A DNA stretch of 64,000 bases from Oscillospiraceae bacterium (GCA_028692035.1 JAQUYD010000006.1:55557-119556); one strand, 5' to 3'; counted from the first letter of the stretch, positions 8,128 to 17,057 are shown. Notes: a model not told the origin generated them from the letters alone. Program-made: numbers and translations.

Positions 8128-8460
8128 ATGGGGATTATGTGCATTCATGACGCAAACTTAGAGGGCACTGGTTTTAGCTACACAATGTCTCTAATTCAAG
8201 GGAAATATAAAATGTTTATTCTGTATACCCTTATGGAATTTAAGGTAGTCCGCTTTAACGAACTAAAAAAATATATAAAGACGATTTCCTACAAGACCCT
8301 TAGCTCAACATTAAAGGAATTAGAAACAGATGGTCTTGTCCACCGAGAGGAGTACCCGCAAATTCCTCCAAAAGTGGAGTATAGCTTAACTGAAAAGGGG
8401 AAATCTCTCATTCCAATATTGGATGGCATGTGTGAATGGGGAGATAATCATAGAAACTGA
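8128..8460 (+). CDS. HxlR family transcriptional regulator
   Basis: Winged-helix regulator of the HxlR/DUF24 family, 110 residues. AAAGGAG (8112-8118) favours ATG 8128 over GTG 8122. The family pattern GKYKMFILYTL, then the recognition helix and VEYSLTEKG near the C terminus, is clear. A cysteine at position 5 sits where redox-sensing members such as YodB carry their reactive Cys, although the usual CPVE-type motif is replaced by CIHD. Divergent from flavin-dependent reductases, it is probably a quinone/electrophile or disulfide-stress repressor, as known for YodB and HypR. Its own promoter and a palindromic operator lie just upstream. Confidence 0.88.
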   Translation: MGIMCIHDANLEGTGFSYTMSLIQGKYKMFILYTLMEFKVVRFNELKKYIKTISYKTLSSTLKELETDGLVHREEYPQIPPKVEYSLTEKGKSLIPILDGMCEWGDNHRN

Positions 8461-8528
8461 TTCATATTCAAATCCATATTATTCAGTCATATAAATTCAG
8501 ATATGAAGGCTCAAATAGCCTCATAAAC

Positions 8529-8570
8529 AAAAGCGTAGGTAGAGCGAATGATGCTTTACCTACGCTTTTA
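8529..8570 (+). terminator. terminator after the HxlR gene
   Basis: AAAAGCGTAGGTA (8529-8541) pairs perfectly with TACCTACGCTTTT (8557-8569); 15-nt loop, T-rich 3' arm. Confidence 0.75.
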
Positions 8571-8580
8571 TAAGAGTTAG

Positions 8581-8700
8581 TTACAAATCCATTTCGGCGC
8601 ATTCCAGCCGGAGATGGATTCCTGAAAAGGTATGGATCGCGTTGTCGATGCAGCCGTGGCAAGGACAGAAGGGGAATGCGTTTTTGAAGGATGGGAACGA
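8581..8700 (-). pseudogene. remnant of a Zn-macrodomain protein-ADP-ribose hydrolase gene
   Basis: On the minus strand a short frame reads NAFPFCPCHGCIDNAIHTF then SGIHLRLECAEM before a TAA at 8581. The CxxH/C plus IDNAIH...G..LR..C pattern is that of the metal-dependent macrodomains often encoded beside SirTM sirtuins. The ADP-ribose-binding N terminus (the AIVNAAN segment) and the rest of the domain are missing on both sides, and no start codon is placed sensibly. It is a relic of 35-40 codons, not a working gene. Identification rests on one motif block. Confidence 0.5.
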
Positions 8701-8702
8701 GA

Positions 8703-8739
8703 AAAAATCCCCCACAAACAAGGTCTGCGGGGGATTTTT
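8703..8739. terminator. bidirectional terminator
   Basis: AAAAATCCCCC (8703-8713) pairs with GGGGGATTTTT (8729-8739) around a 15-nt loop; Ts follow on both strands. It most likely ends the leftward PNPOx transcript. Confidence 0.75.
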
Positions 8740-8890
8740 CTGCCCAATCTTCTGCTGCCCAGGCGCCTTTTCGTTAATAAAAGGCTACTGGAAATGGATT
8801 CACGCTGTTTCACCCGCTTTTGGGGCCGGTAGCCCCATCCTGGTGGCACGGGTTTTGCATCTTGCCCCGCAGGCCGATGACTAGCGGACA

Positions 8891-9286
8891 TTAGAATTGA
8901 TACGGCGGGTTACCAGAAAAATCAGCGATGACACCGTGGGGGCTTTCCAAATAGAACACCTCGAAAATCAGATTGCTGGCGGTTTGATACTGGCCTTTGA
9001 CGATGGGGTTGCCCATGCAGGTTTCCTTGACTGCCATATTGTTTTCAAACACGGCTTTGCCGTTCAGCCGAATCCAGGCATAGGTTGGATCAGAAACGGA
9101 AACTTCGACTTCCGGATTCATCTGCATATCCTTGTAAACATCCTTTGTGTTGTTGGCGCAGAACCACAGCTTGCCGTCTTTTTCAAAGCAGAACATGAAC
9201 GGGCGGCATTTCGCTTTGCCGTCACGGCCGACAGTCGCAAGATACTGTACCGGATTTGCCTGCAAAAATTCTACTACTTTGTTCAT
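8891..9286 (-). CDS. pyridoxamine 5'-phosphate oxidase family (flavin-binding) protein
   Basis: Small split-barrel flavoprotein of 131 residues (FLQANPVQYLATVGRDGKAK at the N terminus, AWIRLNGKAVFEN in the middle). Members bind FMN or F420 and are often uncharacterised reductases rather than true PdxH; the residues of PLP synthesis cannot be asserted here. ATG 9286 is chosen because GGAGG (9295-9299) lies 8 nt upstream, although the frame stays open to 9376. Its promoter carries the same AAGTACGCAC element as the HxlR/flavin reductase intergenic region, so it is probably part of the same small regulon. Confidence 0.85.
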   Translation of the reverse strand: MNKVVEFLQANPVQYLATVGRDGKAKCRPFMFCFEKDGKLWFCANNTKDVYKDMQMNPEVEVSVSDPTYAWIRLNGKAVFENNMAVKETCMGNPIVKGQYQTASNLIFEVFYLESPHGVIADFSGNPPYQF

Positions 9287-9332
9287 TGTAAACACCTCCA
9301 ATTGTTTTAAAGCCTCCGTTCCTGTTGTCATT

Positions 9333-9369
9333 ATTCTAATGCCCTGTGCATCTTTCGTAAAGTACGCAC
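9333..9369 (-). promoter_or_regulatory. promoter of the PNPOx gene with HxlR-type element
   Basis: Minus strand: TTACGA (9360-9355), 16-nt spacer, TAGAAT (9338-9333), start near 9326. AAGTACGCAC at 9360-9369 touches the -35 box; AAAGT/ACTTT half sites flank it. Exact 10-mer match to the site at 8081-8090. Confidence 0.5.
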
Positions 9370-9412
9370 TTTGCATTGGGATATAGTTACCCCAACAATA
9401 CCATTGGATGGT

Positions 9413-9450
9413 TACCGTAAGGATACAATTGTATCCTTACGGTATTTTTT
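9413..9450 (+). terminator. 32-nt perfect palindrome with T-run
   Basis: TACCGTAAGGATACAA and its complement form a gapless palindrome (9413-9444) followed by six Ts. It looks like a terminator, yet no + strand gene ends just upstream of it. It could instead be an operator or a relic. Confidence 0.5.
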
Positions 9451-10076
9451 GTACAATGAGAGTCGAAAATTTTTTTTAAAACTTCAAAACAGCAGCTTCA
9501 CACCGCGTCGTTGCACCGTTTCATATGCGCGTTGTATGATCTGTAGTTCCTGTCGTTCGGCGTTGGCTTGTTCACCAGGCACCGCTGCCGTCCGGAAGGA
9601 AAACCCAGCCGCCCACTGGAAGATCCATTTGCAGCGATTACAAAAATAAAGGGGGATCTTTCAGAGGTGGCGGTGCAAAATGGCATTTTCGCTCAGATTT
9701 CTTTGGGGCGATCTCTTGTGGTGGCTGCAATACTTTTGATTTTCTTAGTTACTTATGAATTCACCAATATCTTGATCTGAATAAGCAATACGAATAGAAT
9801 AAAGTACGGTTCGAAAGGCGTTTTCTGTGAACGAGGGGATGGATTTTTACTTGATATACCGGTTATGCCACAAAGGGAAACACGGCTATTTTCCAAATGC
9901 CTATTGGATTTATTTGTGCTGATAGGGTCAAAACAGGCGAGAAACGCCCGGATTTCATCCGCTTTTTGCCTTTTCCCATAAAGTTTTGCGCCCAAGCTTG
10001 ATTTAGCAAAAGAAAACGTTATACTGTAAAAGTATTCATCCGCCATCGGATGGCGGATCTAAAAAATGGACATTTT
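9451..10076. other. gene-poor remnant region
   Basis: No convincing intact gene in about 630 nt. On the minus strand a frame without a start (9484-9660) reads YFCNRCKWIFQ... and ...ELQIIQRAYETVQRRG, with a CxxC knuckle, and may be the 3' end of a lost gene. On the + strand a frame ending at 9780 finishes with a hydrophobic segment (VVAAILLIFLVTYEFTNILI) and could be another relic. Both are too short and lack ribosome binding sites. The rest shows no recognised structure. Confidence 0.45.
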
Positions 10077-10090
10077 GGGAGGTTGTTGCG

Positions 10091-11335
10091 TTGGACAGTT
10101 CGTCCTTTTTATCGTTCTGGGTGCAGTATGGTGATTTTGTCAAGCTCGCGCTTATTTTTGTGTCGATCATCGTCCTGCTGAAGTTTAAAATCCCGCTGTC
10201 CGGGGCCATTGGCGCCGGGTCGGTGCTGACAGTGCTGCTCTATGGCATTCCCATTTTGGATGCGCTGTTGATCACAGGGCAATCCATGATCAGCGAAGCG
10301 ACCATTATGGTTATTTTGAACTGCTATCTGATCACCTTTCTACAGCGGATGATGGAACTGCGGGGCCATTTGGACCTGGCCCAAAGATCCTTGTCCCGGC
10401 TGTTTAACAGCCGGCGGGTCAACGCGTCCATCGCGCCGGTATTCATCGGACTTTTGCCCTCTCCCGGCGCCATCTTCATCGCGGGTTCCATGGTGGATGC
10501 TGCCTGTGGGGATTACATCAGCAAAGAGGATAAAACCTTTGTGGCGTCCTTTTTCCGGCATATCCCCGAAAGCTTTTTGCCTACCTATTCCTCGATCATT
10601 CTGGCCTGCCAGCTGACAGGGGTGCAGATGGGCGCTTTTGTACTGGGCATGGTGCCGATGGTGGCCTGCCTGTTGTTGTTGGGATATCTGTTTTATCTGC
10701 GAAGGGTACCCAAGGATACGGGGGAACCGCCCACCACCGACAAGCTGGCCGACCTGCAAAGCCTGTGCCGCAGCTTGTGGACCATTGCGGTGATTATTCT
10801 GCTAATCATTGCCTTCAACGTGCCGGTCTACCTGGCCACCATTGGCGTAATCATTGTCTATTTCTTTACCAGCCACTTTACCTGGTGGGAGATCAAGCCG
10901 TTTTTCCTCTCGGCGCTGGAGGCGCGTATCGTCATCAACACCTTTGTAGTCATGATCTTTAAGGATCTACTGACCCATACCAACGTGATCACCGCGCTGC
11001 CAGGCTTGTTCGAAGCGCTGCCGATCCCATCGTTTTTGATCTTCGGGCTGATTTTCTTTGTGGGTACGATTGTGGCGGGTTCTACGGCGATCATCACCCT
11101 GTGCCTTCCCATGGCGTTTACAGCGATTCCCGGCGCGGGAATGCCGCTGATGGTGTTTTTGATGAGCTGTACCTATACGGCCATGCAGATTTCGCCGACC
11201 CACCTGTGCCTGACCTTGGCCTGCGAGCATTTTAAGACTGATTTTGGCGCGTTGGTCAAGCGTACCCTGCCGGTCATTGGCATTTTCTATCTGATCTTGA
11301 CCGGTTACTATCTGCTTTTGAACATGGCGTTTTAA
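10091..11335 (+). CDS. DUF401 family membrane protein (putative permease)
   Basis: Integral membrane protein of 414 residues with about ten hydrophobic helices and the family signature LLPSPGAIFIAGSMVD near residue 120. An inverted two-half layout like that of anion/gluconate-type permeases is suggested by a second segment, VGTIVAGSTAIITLCLPMAF. No substrate is established for DUF401. The start is TTG 10091, 8 nt after GGGAGG; no ATG fits better. It is a single-gene unit ending at a terminator. Neighbours (PNPOx relic region on the left, cupin on the right) give no clear functional link. Confidence 0.82.
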   Translation: MDSSSFLSFWVQYGDFVKLALIFVSIIVLLKFKIPLSGAIGAGSVLTVLLYGIPILDALLITGQSMISEATIMVILNCYLITFLQRMMELRGHLDLAQRSLSRLFNSRRVNASIAPVFIGLLPSPGAIFIAGSMVDAACGDYISKEDKTFVASFFRHIPESFLPTYSSIILACQLTGVQMGAFVLGMVPMVACLLLLGYLFYLRRVPKDTGEPPTTDKLADLQSLCRSLWTIAVIILLIIAFNVPVYLATIGVIIVYFFTSHFTWWEIKPFFLSALEARIVINTFVVMIFKDLLTHTNVITALPGLFEALPIPSFLIFGLIFFVGTIVAGSTAIITLCLPMAFTAIPGAGMPLMVFLMSCTYTAMQISPTHLCLTLACEHFKTDFGALVKRTLPVIGIFYLILTGYYLLLNMAF

Positions 11336-11352
11336 CGCGAGCTTTATCCGGT

Positions 11353-11387
11353 AAAAAGGCAGGATCCCTTAGGGACCCTGCCTTTTT
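11353..11387. terminator. bidirectional terminator
   Basis: AAAAAGGCAGG (11353-11363) and CCTGCCTTTTT (11377-11387), with an inner CCTTAGG loop. Lies between the convergent DUF401 and cupin genes and can serve both. Confidence 0.85.
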
Positions 11388-11417
11388 GCGTCTGGATTTG
11401 GAATCGGTGCGCCACGT

Positions 11418-11747
11418 TTACTGTTGCGGTACCACCGCAAAGAAAACAAGGGGTTCGGTCGAACGATTGATCAGGCTGTGGCTGTGTCCTTTGGGGCAGT
11501 AATGGCAGGCGCCTGCCGGGAGCGTTTCGGTCTGCCCGTCGCACAGCGCGGTGCCAGTGCCCGCCAGTATATAGATCATTTCGCTGCTGGTTTCGTGGGT
11601 ATGCAGCCCAATGGACGCGCCGGGCTCCAGCTTTCCACGCATGATCTTATTGCTGGCGTCCACATACATGCGGGCGGCCACCTCTTTTTCGCCGCCGTTA
11701 AAGCGGGGAATCACCGTTTCTTCTATATTTGAAAAATCAACGATCAT
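11418..11747 (-). CDS. cupin domain protein
   Basis: Single cupin of 109 residues. Motif 1 reads GASIGLHTHETSSEMIYILAG (metal ligands His49 and His51, with Glu55 further on) and motif 2 holds PKGHSHSL. This is a complete metal-binding cupin of the small standalone type, whose members range from isomerases to sensors; no specific activity can be assigned. AAGGAG precedes ATG 11747. It faces DUF401 tail to tail and lies downstream of gltX, with about 150 nt between. Confidence 0.85.
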   Translation of the reverse strand: MIVDFSNIEETVIPRFNGGEKEVAARMYVDASNKIMRGKLEPGASIGLHTHETSSEMIYILAGTGTALCDGQTETLPAGACHYCPKGHSHSLINRSTEPLVFFAVVPQQ

Positions 11748-11898
11748 TGAAAAAATCTCCTTTTCATCGCCGCTGTTTCCCCAAAAAAGCGGAGAAGGGC
11801 AGCACTGTTGGCGCCGAGACGATTACGCAAATCCAGCCGGAAAAGAGTTTTGCTGTTTTAAGGCCGGACTTGCGCGATAAAAATTTTGAACCGGGCGC

Positions 11899-13356
11899 TT
11901 ATTTACTTAAAAGCGCAATGCCTTTTTTGATGCGGGCGATCGACTCCTCTTTGCCCAAGATGGCACAAATCTCGATGCCGCCGCCAGGGGTGAACTGCTT
12001 ACCGCTAACCGCCACGCGGACCGGCCAGAGCAGATAGCCGTTTTTTACACCCAGCTTGGTAATGAGGTCGAATAGGGCGGCGTGGATCTTTTCCTCGGTA
12101 AAATCGGAAAGGCCCTCCAACACCGGCAGTACCGCCTTGAGGGTCTCCAGAGAGGTTTCCCCGTTGGTTTTCATTTTTTTGTGGACGTACAGCGCCGTAT
12201 CGTATTCAGGCAGGCGGTCGATAAAGTCCACCTGCTCCGGAATCTGGTTTAATACCTCGGTGCGGGCCTGCAATACCCGTGCAATCAACATGGTATCCAC
12301 ATCCTCGCGCCGGACGGTCTGGCAGATCCAAGGCAGGGCGATCTCGTGGAACTGCTCCAGCGAAAGCTGACGGATATATTCGGCATTGATGTAGTCCAGC
12401 TTTTGATTGTCAAAAATAGAGGGGGATTTGCTGATGCCGGAAACGGAGAATTCCCGTTTGAGCTCCTCCATGGTGAAAATTTCCTGTTCCCCTTTCGGCG
12501 CCCAACCCAGCAAAGCCAGATAATTGACGATGGCGGCGGGCAGATACCCCTTGGCCACCAGATCCTGATAAGAAGCGTCACCATTGCGCTTAGACAGCTT
12601 TTCAGTGGCGTTTTTCATGACCGGTGGGCAATGGATATAAACCGGGATATCCCAGCCGAATGCCTCGTACAGAAGGTTGTATTTGGGGGTGGAGGATAGG
12701 TATTCCGAACCGCGGATGACATGGGTAATGCCCATGGTGTGGTCGTCCACCACGTTGGCGAAGTTATAGGTGGGCATCCCATCGGCCTTGATCAGGACTT
12801 GGTCGTCCAAGGTGTCGTTGTCCACGGTGATCAGGCCGTAAACCTCGTCTTGAAAAGAGGTGGTGCCTTCGACCGGCATTTTCTGGCGGATGACGTAGGG
12901 AATCCCCGCCGCCAGCTTTTCGGCGACCTCCTCTTTGGATAGGTTGCGGCAATGGCCATCGTACCGGGGTGCGATCCCGGAGGCTTTTTGCAGGATCCGG
13001 ACTTCCTCCAGCCTATCCTTATCGCAGAAGCAATAGTAAGCGTGGTCGCTTTCCACCAGCTGCTCGGCGTATTCTTTGAACATGGACATGCGTTCGCTCT
13101 GGACATAGGGGCCTACGGGGCCGCCGATATCCGGCCCCTCATCCCAGTTGAGACCGGCTTCTTTCAGCGTGTTGTAGATAATGTCCACCGCGCCCTCTAC
13201 ATACCGTTCCTGATCGGTGTCCTCAATCCGGAGAATAAAGGTACCGTTCTGAGATTTCGCCATCAGATAGGCATAAAGAGCGGTTCTGAGATTCCCCACG
13301 TGCATATAACCGGTGGGGCTGGGCGCAAACCGGGTGCGCACGCCATCCAATTTCAT
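11899..13356 (-). CDS. gltX: glutamyl-tRNA synthetase
   Basis: Class I aminoacyl-tRNA synthetase charging tRNA-Glu (and, in organisms with GatCAB, tRNA-Gln). The HIGH-type motif reads HVGNLR at residues 19-24 after FAPSPTGYM, and the KMSKS loop appears as EKLSKRNG near residue 255. Length 485 is normal, with a C-terminal anticodon-binding helical domain. ATG 13356 is preceded by GGAGG. A textbook promoter lies about 75 nt upstream, so the gene is probably monocistronic. It is transcribed away from spoIIE. Confidence 0.97.
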   Translation of the reverse strand: MKLDGVRTRFAPSPTGYMHVGNLRTALYAYLMAKSQNGTFILRIEDTDQERYVEGAVDIIYNTLKEAGLNWDEGPDIGGPVGPYVQSERMSMFKEYAEQLVESDHAYYCFCDKDRLEEVRILQKASGIAPRYDGHCRNLSKEEVAEKLAAGIPYVIRQKMPVEGTTSFQDEVYGLITVDNDTLDDQVLIKADGMPTYNFANVVDDHTMGITHVIRGSEYLSSTPKYNLLYEAFGWDIPVYIHCPPVMKNATEKLSKRNGDASYQDLVAKGYLPAAIVNYLALLGWAPKGEQEIFTMEELKREFSVSGISKSPSIFDNQKLDYINAEYIRQLSLEQFHEIALPWICQTVRREDVDTMLIARVLQARTEVLNQIPEQVDFIDRLPEYDTALYVHKKMKTNGETSLETLKAVLPVLEGLSDFTEEKIHAALFDLITKLGVKNGYLLWPVRVAVSGKQFTPGGGIEICAILGKEESIARIKKGIALLSK

Positions 13357-13430
13357 ATTGCTTCCTCCTGTTGCCGCAGATGCAGCGATTCTTGATTTTT
13401 CCGGTTTCCCGAAAAAATCGATACAAATAT

Positions 13431-13459
13431 ATATTACCTTCGGGCAGATCGCTTGTCAA
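13431..13459 (-). promoter_or_regulatory. sigma-A promoter for gltX
   Basis: Minus strand TTGACA (13459-13454), 17-nt spacer, TAATAT (13436-13431); near consensus, about 75 nt before the gltX start. Confidence 0.75.
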
Positions 13460-13627
13460 GGGCGCGCAGACGGTACGTCAGGTGGCACACCTTCTGCAGC
13501 GACTGGTTCCGACAGGGTATGCAGGGGAGAGTGGCTATACTAAAAATATCGGAACCCCTATTTTATGCAAAAACACGGGAAAAAATACCCCGAAAAACCG
13601 GATTGTTCCAAGAAATGAGGGATTTTT

Positions 13628-15958
13628 GTGTTAAAAACAAGCGAAAAACCAATGCCGGCCATTGCACGGCTGGTAGTCTTTTTAAAGCGGCAGAAGGAGC
13701 TTTTAGCGTATCTGGGCTATGCCGTTTGCGGATTTTTATTGGCCAACGCCATTTTGCTAGGACAGCTGGCGCCTTTTGGCGTGGCGTTTACCGCAGCGGG
13801 CAAAAAAGAGCGGACGACCGCGGCAGGGGCGGGCGCTTTGCTAGGATATATTTTTTCGCTCCATCCGGAGAACAACACCCGGTATATTGCGGCCGTGGCA
13901 TTGGCCGTGGCAGTTAAGTGGGTGTTGCCGCCCCGCCTACTGCAGAAACACCGGATCTGGATGGCGCCGGCCATTGCGTTTGCTGCGGTGTTTCTGCCGG
14001 GGCTGGCGCTGGCCTCTCTGCGGGGGTATCTTGTGTACGATGTAGTGATCTGCTTGTCTGAATCGGTGCTGGCGGCGGGGAGCTGCTTCTTTTTCCAACG
14101 GGCGGCGTTGGCGCTGCTGCTGCGGGAGAAACTGGCGACCTTGAATAGCAAAGACGTCTCCTGCCTGATTATTTCCTACGCACTGCTGGTCATGGCGCTA
14201 GGGTCCTTCCTCGTCGGCGACGTGTCGGTCGGGCGGATCGCCGCCGTTGTAACCATTCTGCTGGCGGCCAAATGTGGTCGGGAATCCGGCGGCGCCATCG
14301 CCGGGGTGACGGCGGGGGTGACGATGGGGATTTTGGGCGGCGATTTTTCTTTTTTGGCCGCGTCCTACGGGTTCGGGGGCATGTTAACCGGGATGTTTGC
14401 CGAACTGGGTTCGGTAGTGCAAGCGCTGGTGTTCGTAGTCGTCAATGGCCTGACCGCTTTGATTATGGGTAGCGAATATCAGGCTTACAGCATTCTGTAT
14501 GAGATTTTTTTGGGTGCGGTGCTGTTTTTGCTGATCCCCGCCTCGGCGGTGCAGAGTCTGGTTTTTTGGGGGCGGCAGCGGTCAGACGCTTTTTCCAAGA
14601 CTGCCAGGGAGGTGGTTCTGTCAAAACTTAAATTCGCTTCAGCGGCACTGACGGATATCGGAGAGGCCACCCGCCAGGTCAGCCAAAAGGTCGGCGAGGC
14701 CAAAGGAGGATCGGTGGCGGATGTTTTTGCGGCTGCTGCAGAGCGAGTTTGCAAGGTATGCCCGCAAAAGCCGGTGTGCTGGGGCGAACAATACCATTCG
14801 GTCATGGACGGCTTTAACAACCTGACCGGGATCCTGCGACAAAAGGGCAAGGTGGCGGCGGCGGATTTTCCCGGATACATGGGGGAACGCTGTGACCATA
14901 AGTGGGAATTGGCCAATGAGATCTGCGCCGGCTACGAGCGCTTTTCCAGCAAGCGGGAGGCCCGGGCCCAGGCCCAATCCCTCCGCGGGGTGGTGACGGA
15001 TCAGTTTACGGGAATGAGCGGGATGCTGGACGCTCTGGCGCAGGAACTGACCGGTATTGAGCAGGCGGAATTTCCAGTTGGGGATAAAATCAGCGCGTTA
15101 CTGGAGCGGGAGAACCTTTCGCCGATCTCGGTCAGCGCCTATACGGATCAGACCGGCCGAATGACGGTGGAGGCGGTGATTCCCGCCTTTAAATTGGCGC
15201 GGATGGACCAGACCGCCATGACCCTGTGGCTTTCGGAGCTTTGCCAGCGGCGACTGCAGCTGCCGGCGGTAAGCGAAGTGGAAAACGCCGTTCATCTGCG
15301 CTGGATCGAGCGGACGGCCTATGCGGTCCAGACGGCAAAGCTCCAACATCCCTGCGATGGCCAAACGCTTTGTGGGGACGCACTCGAGGAAATCTGGGAC
15401 GGACGGGGGCAGGTGCACCTGCTGTTGTCCGACGGAATGGGCAGCGGCAGCCGGGCGGCGTTGGATTCGTCAATGACTGTCTGTTTGCTGAAAAAGCTGG
15501 TGACGGCAGGATTTTCTTTTGACGCGGCGCTGGAGTTGGCCAATGCCGCGCTGTTGGTCAAATCAGAGGAGGAATCGCTCTCCACCGTGGATGTGGCGAC
15601 GGTGGACCTGTATTCCGGCGAGACCCAATTTTTAAAAGCGGGCGCAGCGCCGACCTTTGTCTACCGGGACGGATCAGTGGTCAAAGTGGAGGGGGCCTCC
15701 ATGCCGGCGGGGATTCTCAAGGGCGTGGATTTTGCAAAAAGCCGCCTGAAACTGCACGCCGGCGATTGGATCATCATGGTGTCTGACGGGATTTTGCTAG
15801 ACGGCAGCGACTGGATTTTCGATCAGATCAAGCTGTCCGCCCGCAAGAGCGCGGAGGAATTGGCCCAGGATATTTGGCAGACGGCGCAAAGGCGCCGCAC
15901 GGGTGGGCATGACGACGACGCCAGTGTGTTGGTGTGTAAAATTGTGGACAAGCAATAA
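13628..15958 (+). CDS. spoIIE: stage II sporulation protein E, PP2C-type phosphatase
   Basis: Membrane phosphatase that dephosphorylates SpoIIAA in the forespore, freeing sigma-F, and also helps place the polar septum. The 776 residues comprise an N-terminal block of about ten membrane helices (to about 310), a central regulatory region (about 320-560) and a C-terminal PP2C domain with metal-binding aspartates in LSDGMGSGSRAA (D602), VSDGI (D720) and HDDDAS (D762-764). GTG 13628 follows GAGGGA; no ATG fits. All catalytic residues are present, so it should be active. It sits alone between gltX and a GNAT gene, as is common for spoIIE. A weak TATACT at 13536 is the only visible promoter element. 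Confidence 0.95.
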   Translation: MLKTSEKPMPAIARLVVFLKRQKELLAYLGYAVCGFLLANAILLGQLAPFGVAFTAAGKKERTTAAGAGALLGYIFSLHPENNTRYIAAVALAVAVKWVLPPRLLQKHRIWMAPAIAFAAVFLPGLALASLRGYLVYDVVICLSESVLAAGSCFFFQRAALALLLREKLATLNSKDVSCLIISYALLVMALGSFLVGDVSVGRIAAVVTILLAAKCGRESGGAIAGVTAGVTMGILGGDFSFLAASYGFGGMLTGMFAELGSVVQALVFVVVNGLTALIMGSEYQAYSILYEIFLGAVLFLLIPASAVQSLVFWGRQRSDAFSKTAREVVLSKLKFASAALTDIGEATRQVSQKVGEAKGGSVADVFAAAAERVCKVCPQKPVCWGEQYHSVMDGFNNLTGILRQKGKVAAADFPGYMGERCDHKWELANEICAGYERFSSKREARAQAQSLRGVVTDQFTGMSGMLDALAQELTGIEQAEFPVGDKISALLERENLSPISVSAYTDQTGRMTVEAVIPAFKLARMDQTAMTLWLSELCQRRLQLPAVSEVENAVHLRWIERTAYAVQTAKLQHPCDGQTLCGDALEEIWDGRGQVHLLLSDGMGSGSRAALDSSMTVCLLKKLVTAGFSFDAALELANAALLVKSEEESLSTVDVATVDLYSGETQFLKAGAAPTFVYRDGSVVKVEGASMPAGILKGVDFAKSRLKLHAGDWIIMVSDGILLDGSDWIFDQIKLSARKSAEELAQDIWQTAQRRRTGGHDDDASVLVCKIVDKQ

Positions 15959-15969
15959 GCGGGGCGCGG

Positions 15970-15998
15970 TTGACATTTTTGTGTGGCGGAAGTATGCT
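15970..15998 (+). promoter_or_regulatory. sigma-A promoter for the GNAT gene
   Basis: TTGACA (15970-15975), 17-nt spacer, TATGCT (15993-15998), about 90 nt before the ATG at 16090. Confidence 0.65.
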
Positions 15999-16089
15999 GG
16001 GAACAAAAGGCAGGCGGAACAAAACGCGCCATCCGGCACCGGCTAAGTAAAATCCTTTCCGCCTTTGAACGCACAAAAAAGGAGCGGCA

Positions 16090-17025
16090 ATGGAACTGTT
16101 GGACTTTCGCAGGGAACACATCTTACAGGCAATGGGAATTGCCATGGAAAACTATCAGGAGGAGCGGGCTGCGGTGCCGGCACTGCCGGCAGTGGCCTCT
16201 CTGCCGGATTTGGCGCCTTTTGCTCTAAACGGCCTGGGCTGCGCCGCGTTTGAGAGAGGCAAAATGGTCGGATTTCTTTGTTGTTTTCCCCCCAGGGAGA
16301 ATGCTTTTACCGGTACTGCACGGGGGGCCTTTTCTCCGATCCATGCCCACGGCGCGTTGCGGGAAGGCCGGGGGCGGATCTACCAAAGGCTGTATCAGGC
16401 GGCGGCAGCAAAGTGGGCGGAAAAGGGAATTTCCAGCCATTCTGTTGGATTGTACGCTCACGACAGAGCGGCCATCGAAGCGTTTTTCCAATACGGATTC
16501 GGTCTGCGCTGCGTAGACGCCATCCGGCCCATGGCTCCCATTGGCGCGCCGGATTGTAAGGGTTTTACCTTTTGGGAGGTGGCAAAGGCGGATCGTGAAC
16601 GGCTGGATCCGCTGCACCGGATGCTGGAAGAGCATTTTGTCCAAAGCCCTGTTTTTATGAAACACATCGGTCCGGATCGGTGGAAAGAGGAATGTACCCG
16701 CCTGTTTGCGGCTGCGGATCAGAGGGGGATTGCTGCCTATGTGGAAATTGCGGATACGGCGGAGAACTTTGCCACCGAACAGGTGGGGGTACAGAATATC
16801 TGCGGTGCTTTTTGCCTGCCGGAGCACCGGGGAAAGGGGTTGTATCAAACCCTTTTGAATTTTCTCATCGAGACGCTGGCGGCCGAGGGGTACACCCGCT
16901 TAGGCGTGGATTACGAAAGCTTTAACCCTACAGCCGCCAGGTTTTGGCAAAAATATTTTACGCCCTATACACACGGCGTGGTGCGCCGCATCGACGAGAA
17001 TGCCCTGGCCGGATTGACGGAATGA
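16090..17025 (+). CDS. GNAT family N-acetyltransferase
   Basis: Protein of 311 residues with two GNAT-like halves. The N-terminal half (to about 155) holds REGRGRIYQRLYQAAAAKWA and FFQYGFG; the C-terminal half carries the acetyl-CoA loop LPEHRGKGLYQTLLN near residue 245. Such double-GNAT proteins usually acetylate small molecules, and only the second half has a clear R/G-x-G-x-G/A-type pyrophosphate loop. AAGGAG precedes ATG 16090. Own promoter and terminator make it a single-gene unit. Substrate unknown. Confidence 0.85.
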   Translation: MELLDFRREHILQAMGIAMENYQEERAAVPALPAVASLPDLAPFALNGLGCAAFERGKMVGFLCCFPPRENAFTGTARGAFSPIHAHGALREGRGRIYQRLYQAAAAKWAEKGISSHSVGLYAHDRAAIEAFFQYGFGLRCVDAIRPMAPIGAPDCKGFTFWEVAKADRERLDPLHRMLEEHFVQSPVFMKHIGPDRWKEECTRLFAAADQRGIAAYVEIADTAENFATEQVGVQNICGAFCLPEHRGKGLYQTLLNFLIETLAAEGYTRLGVDYESFNPTAARFWQKYFTPYTHGVVRRIDENALAGLTE

Positions 17026-17057
17026 AAAGAGCTCCCAAGAAATTGGGAGCTCTTTTC
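17024..17057. terminator. bidirectional terminator between convergent genes
   Basis: AAAAGAGCTCCCAA (17025-17038), GAAA loop, TTGGGAGCTCTTTT (17043-17056). Overlaps the stop of the GNAT gene and also ends the glycosylase transcript coming from the other side. Confidence 0.9.

Noticed and set aside
8577..8891. A 104-codon minus-strand frame whose ATG overlaps the PNPOx stop (TAATG)
   Set aside because: Arg/Ser/Pro-rich spurious sequence across two hairpins; the macrodomain fragment lies in a different frame, so this one is a shadow.
13507..13541. Possible Spo0A box (reverse of TTCCGACA) and TATACT upstream of spoIIE
   Set aside because: The box has a mismatch in its core and the spacing to the -10 is not diagnostic; too weak to annotate.
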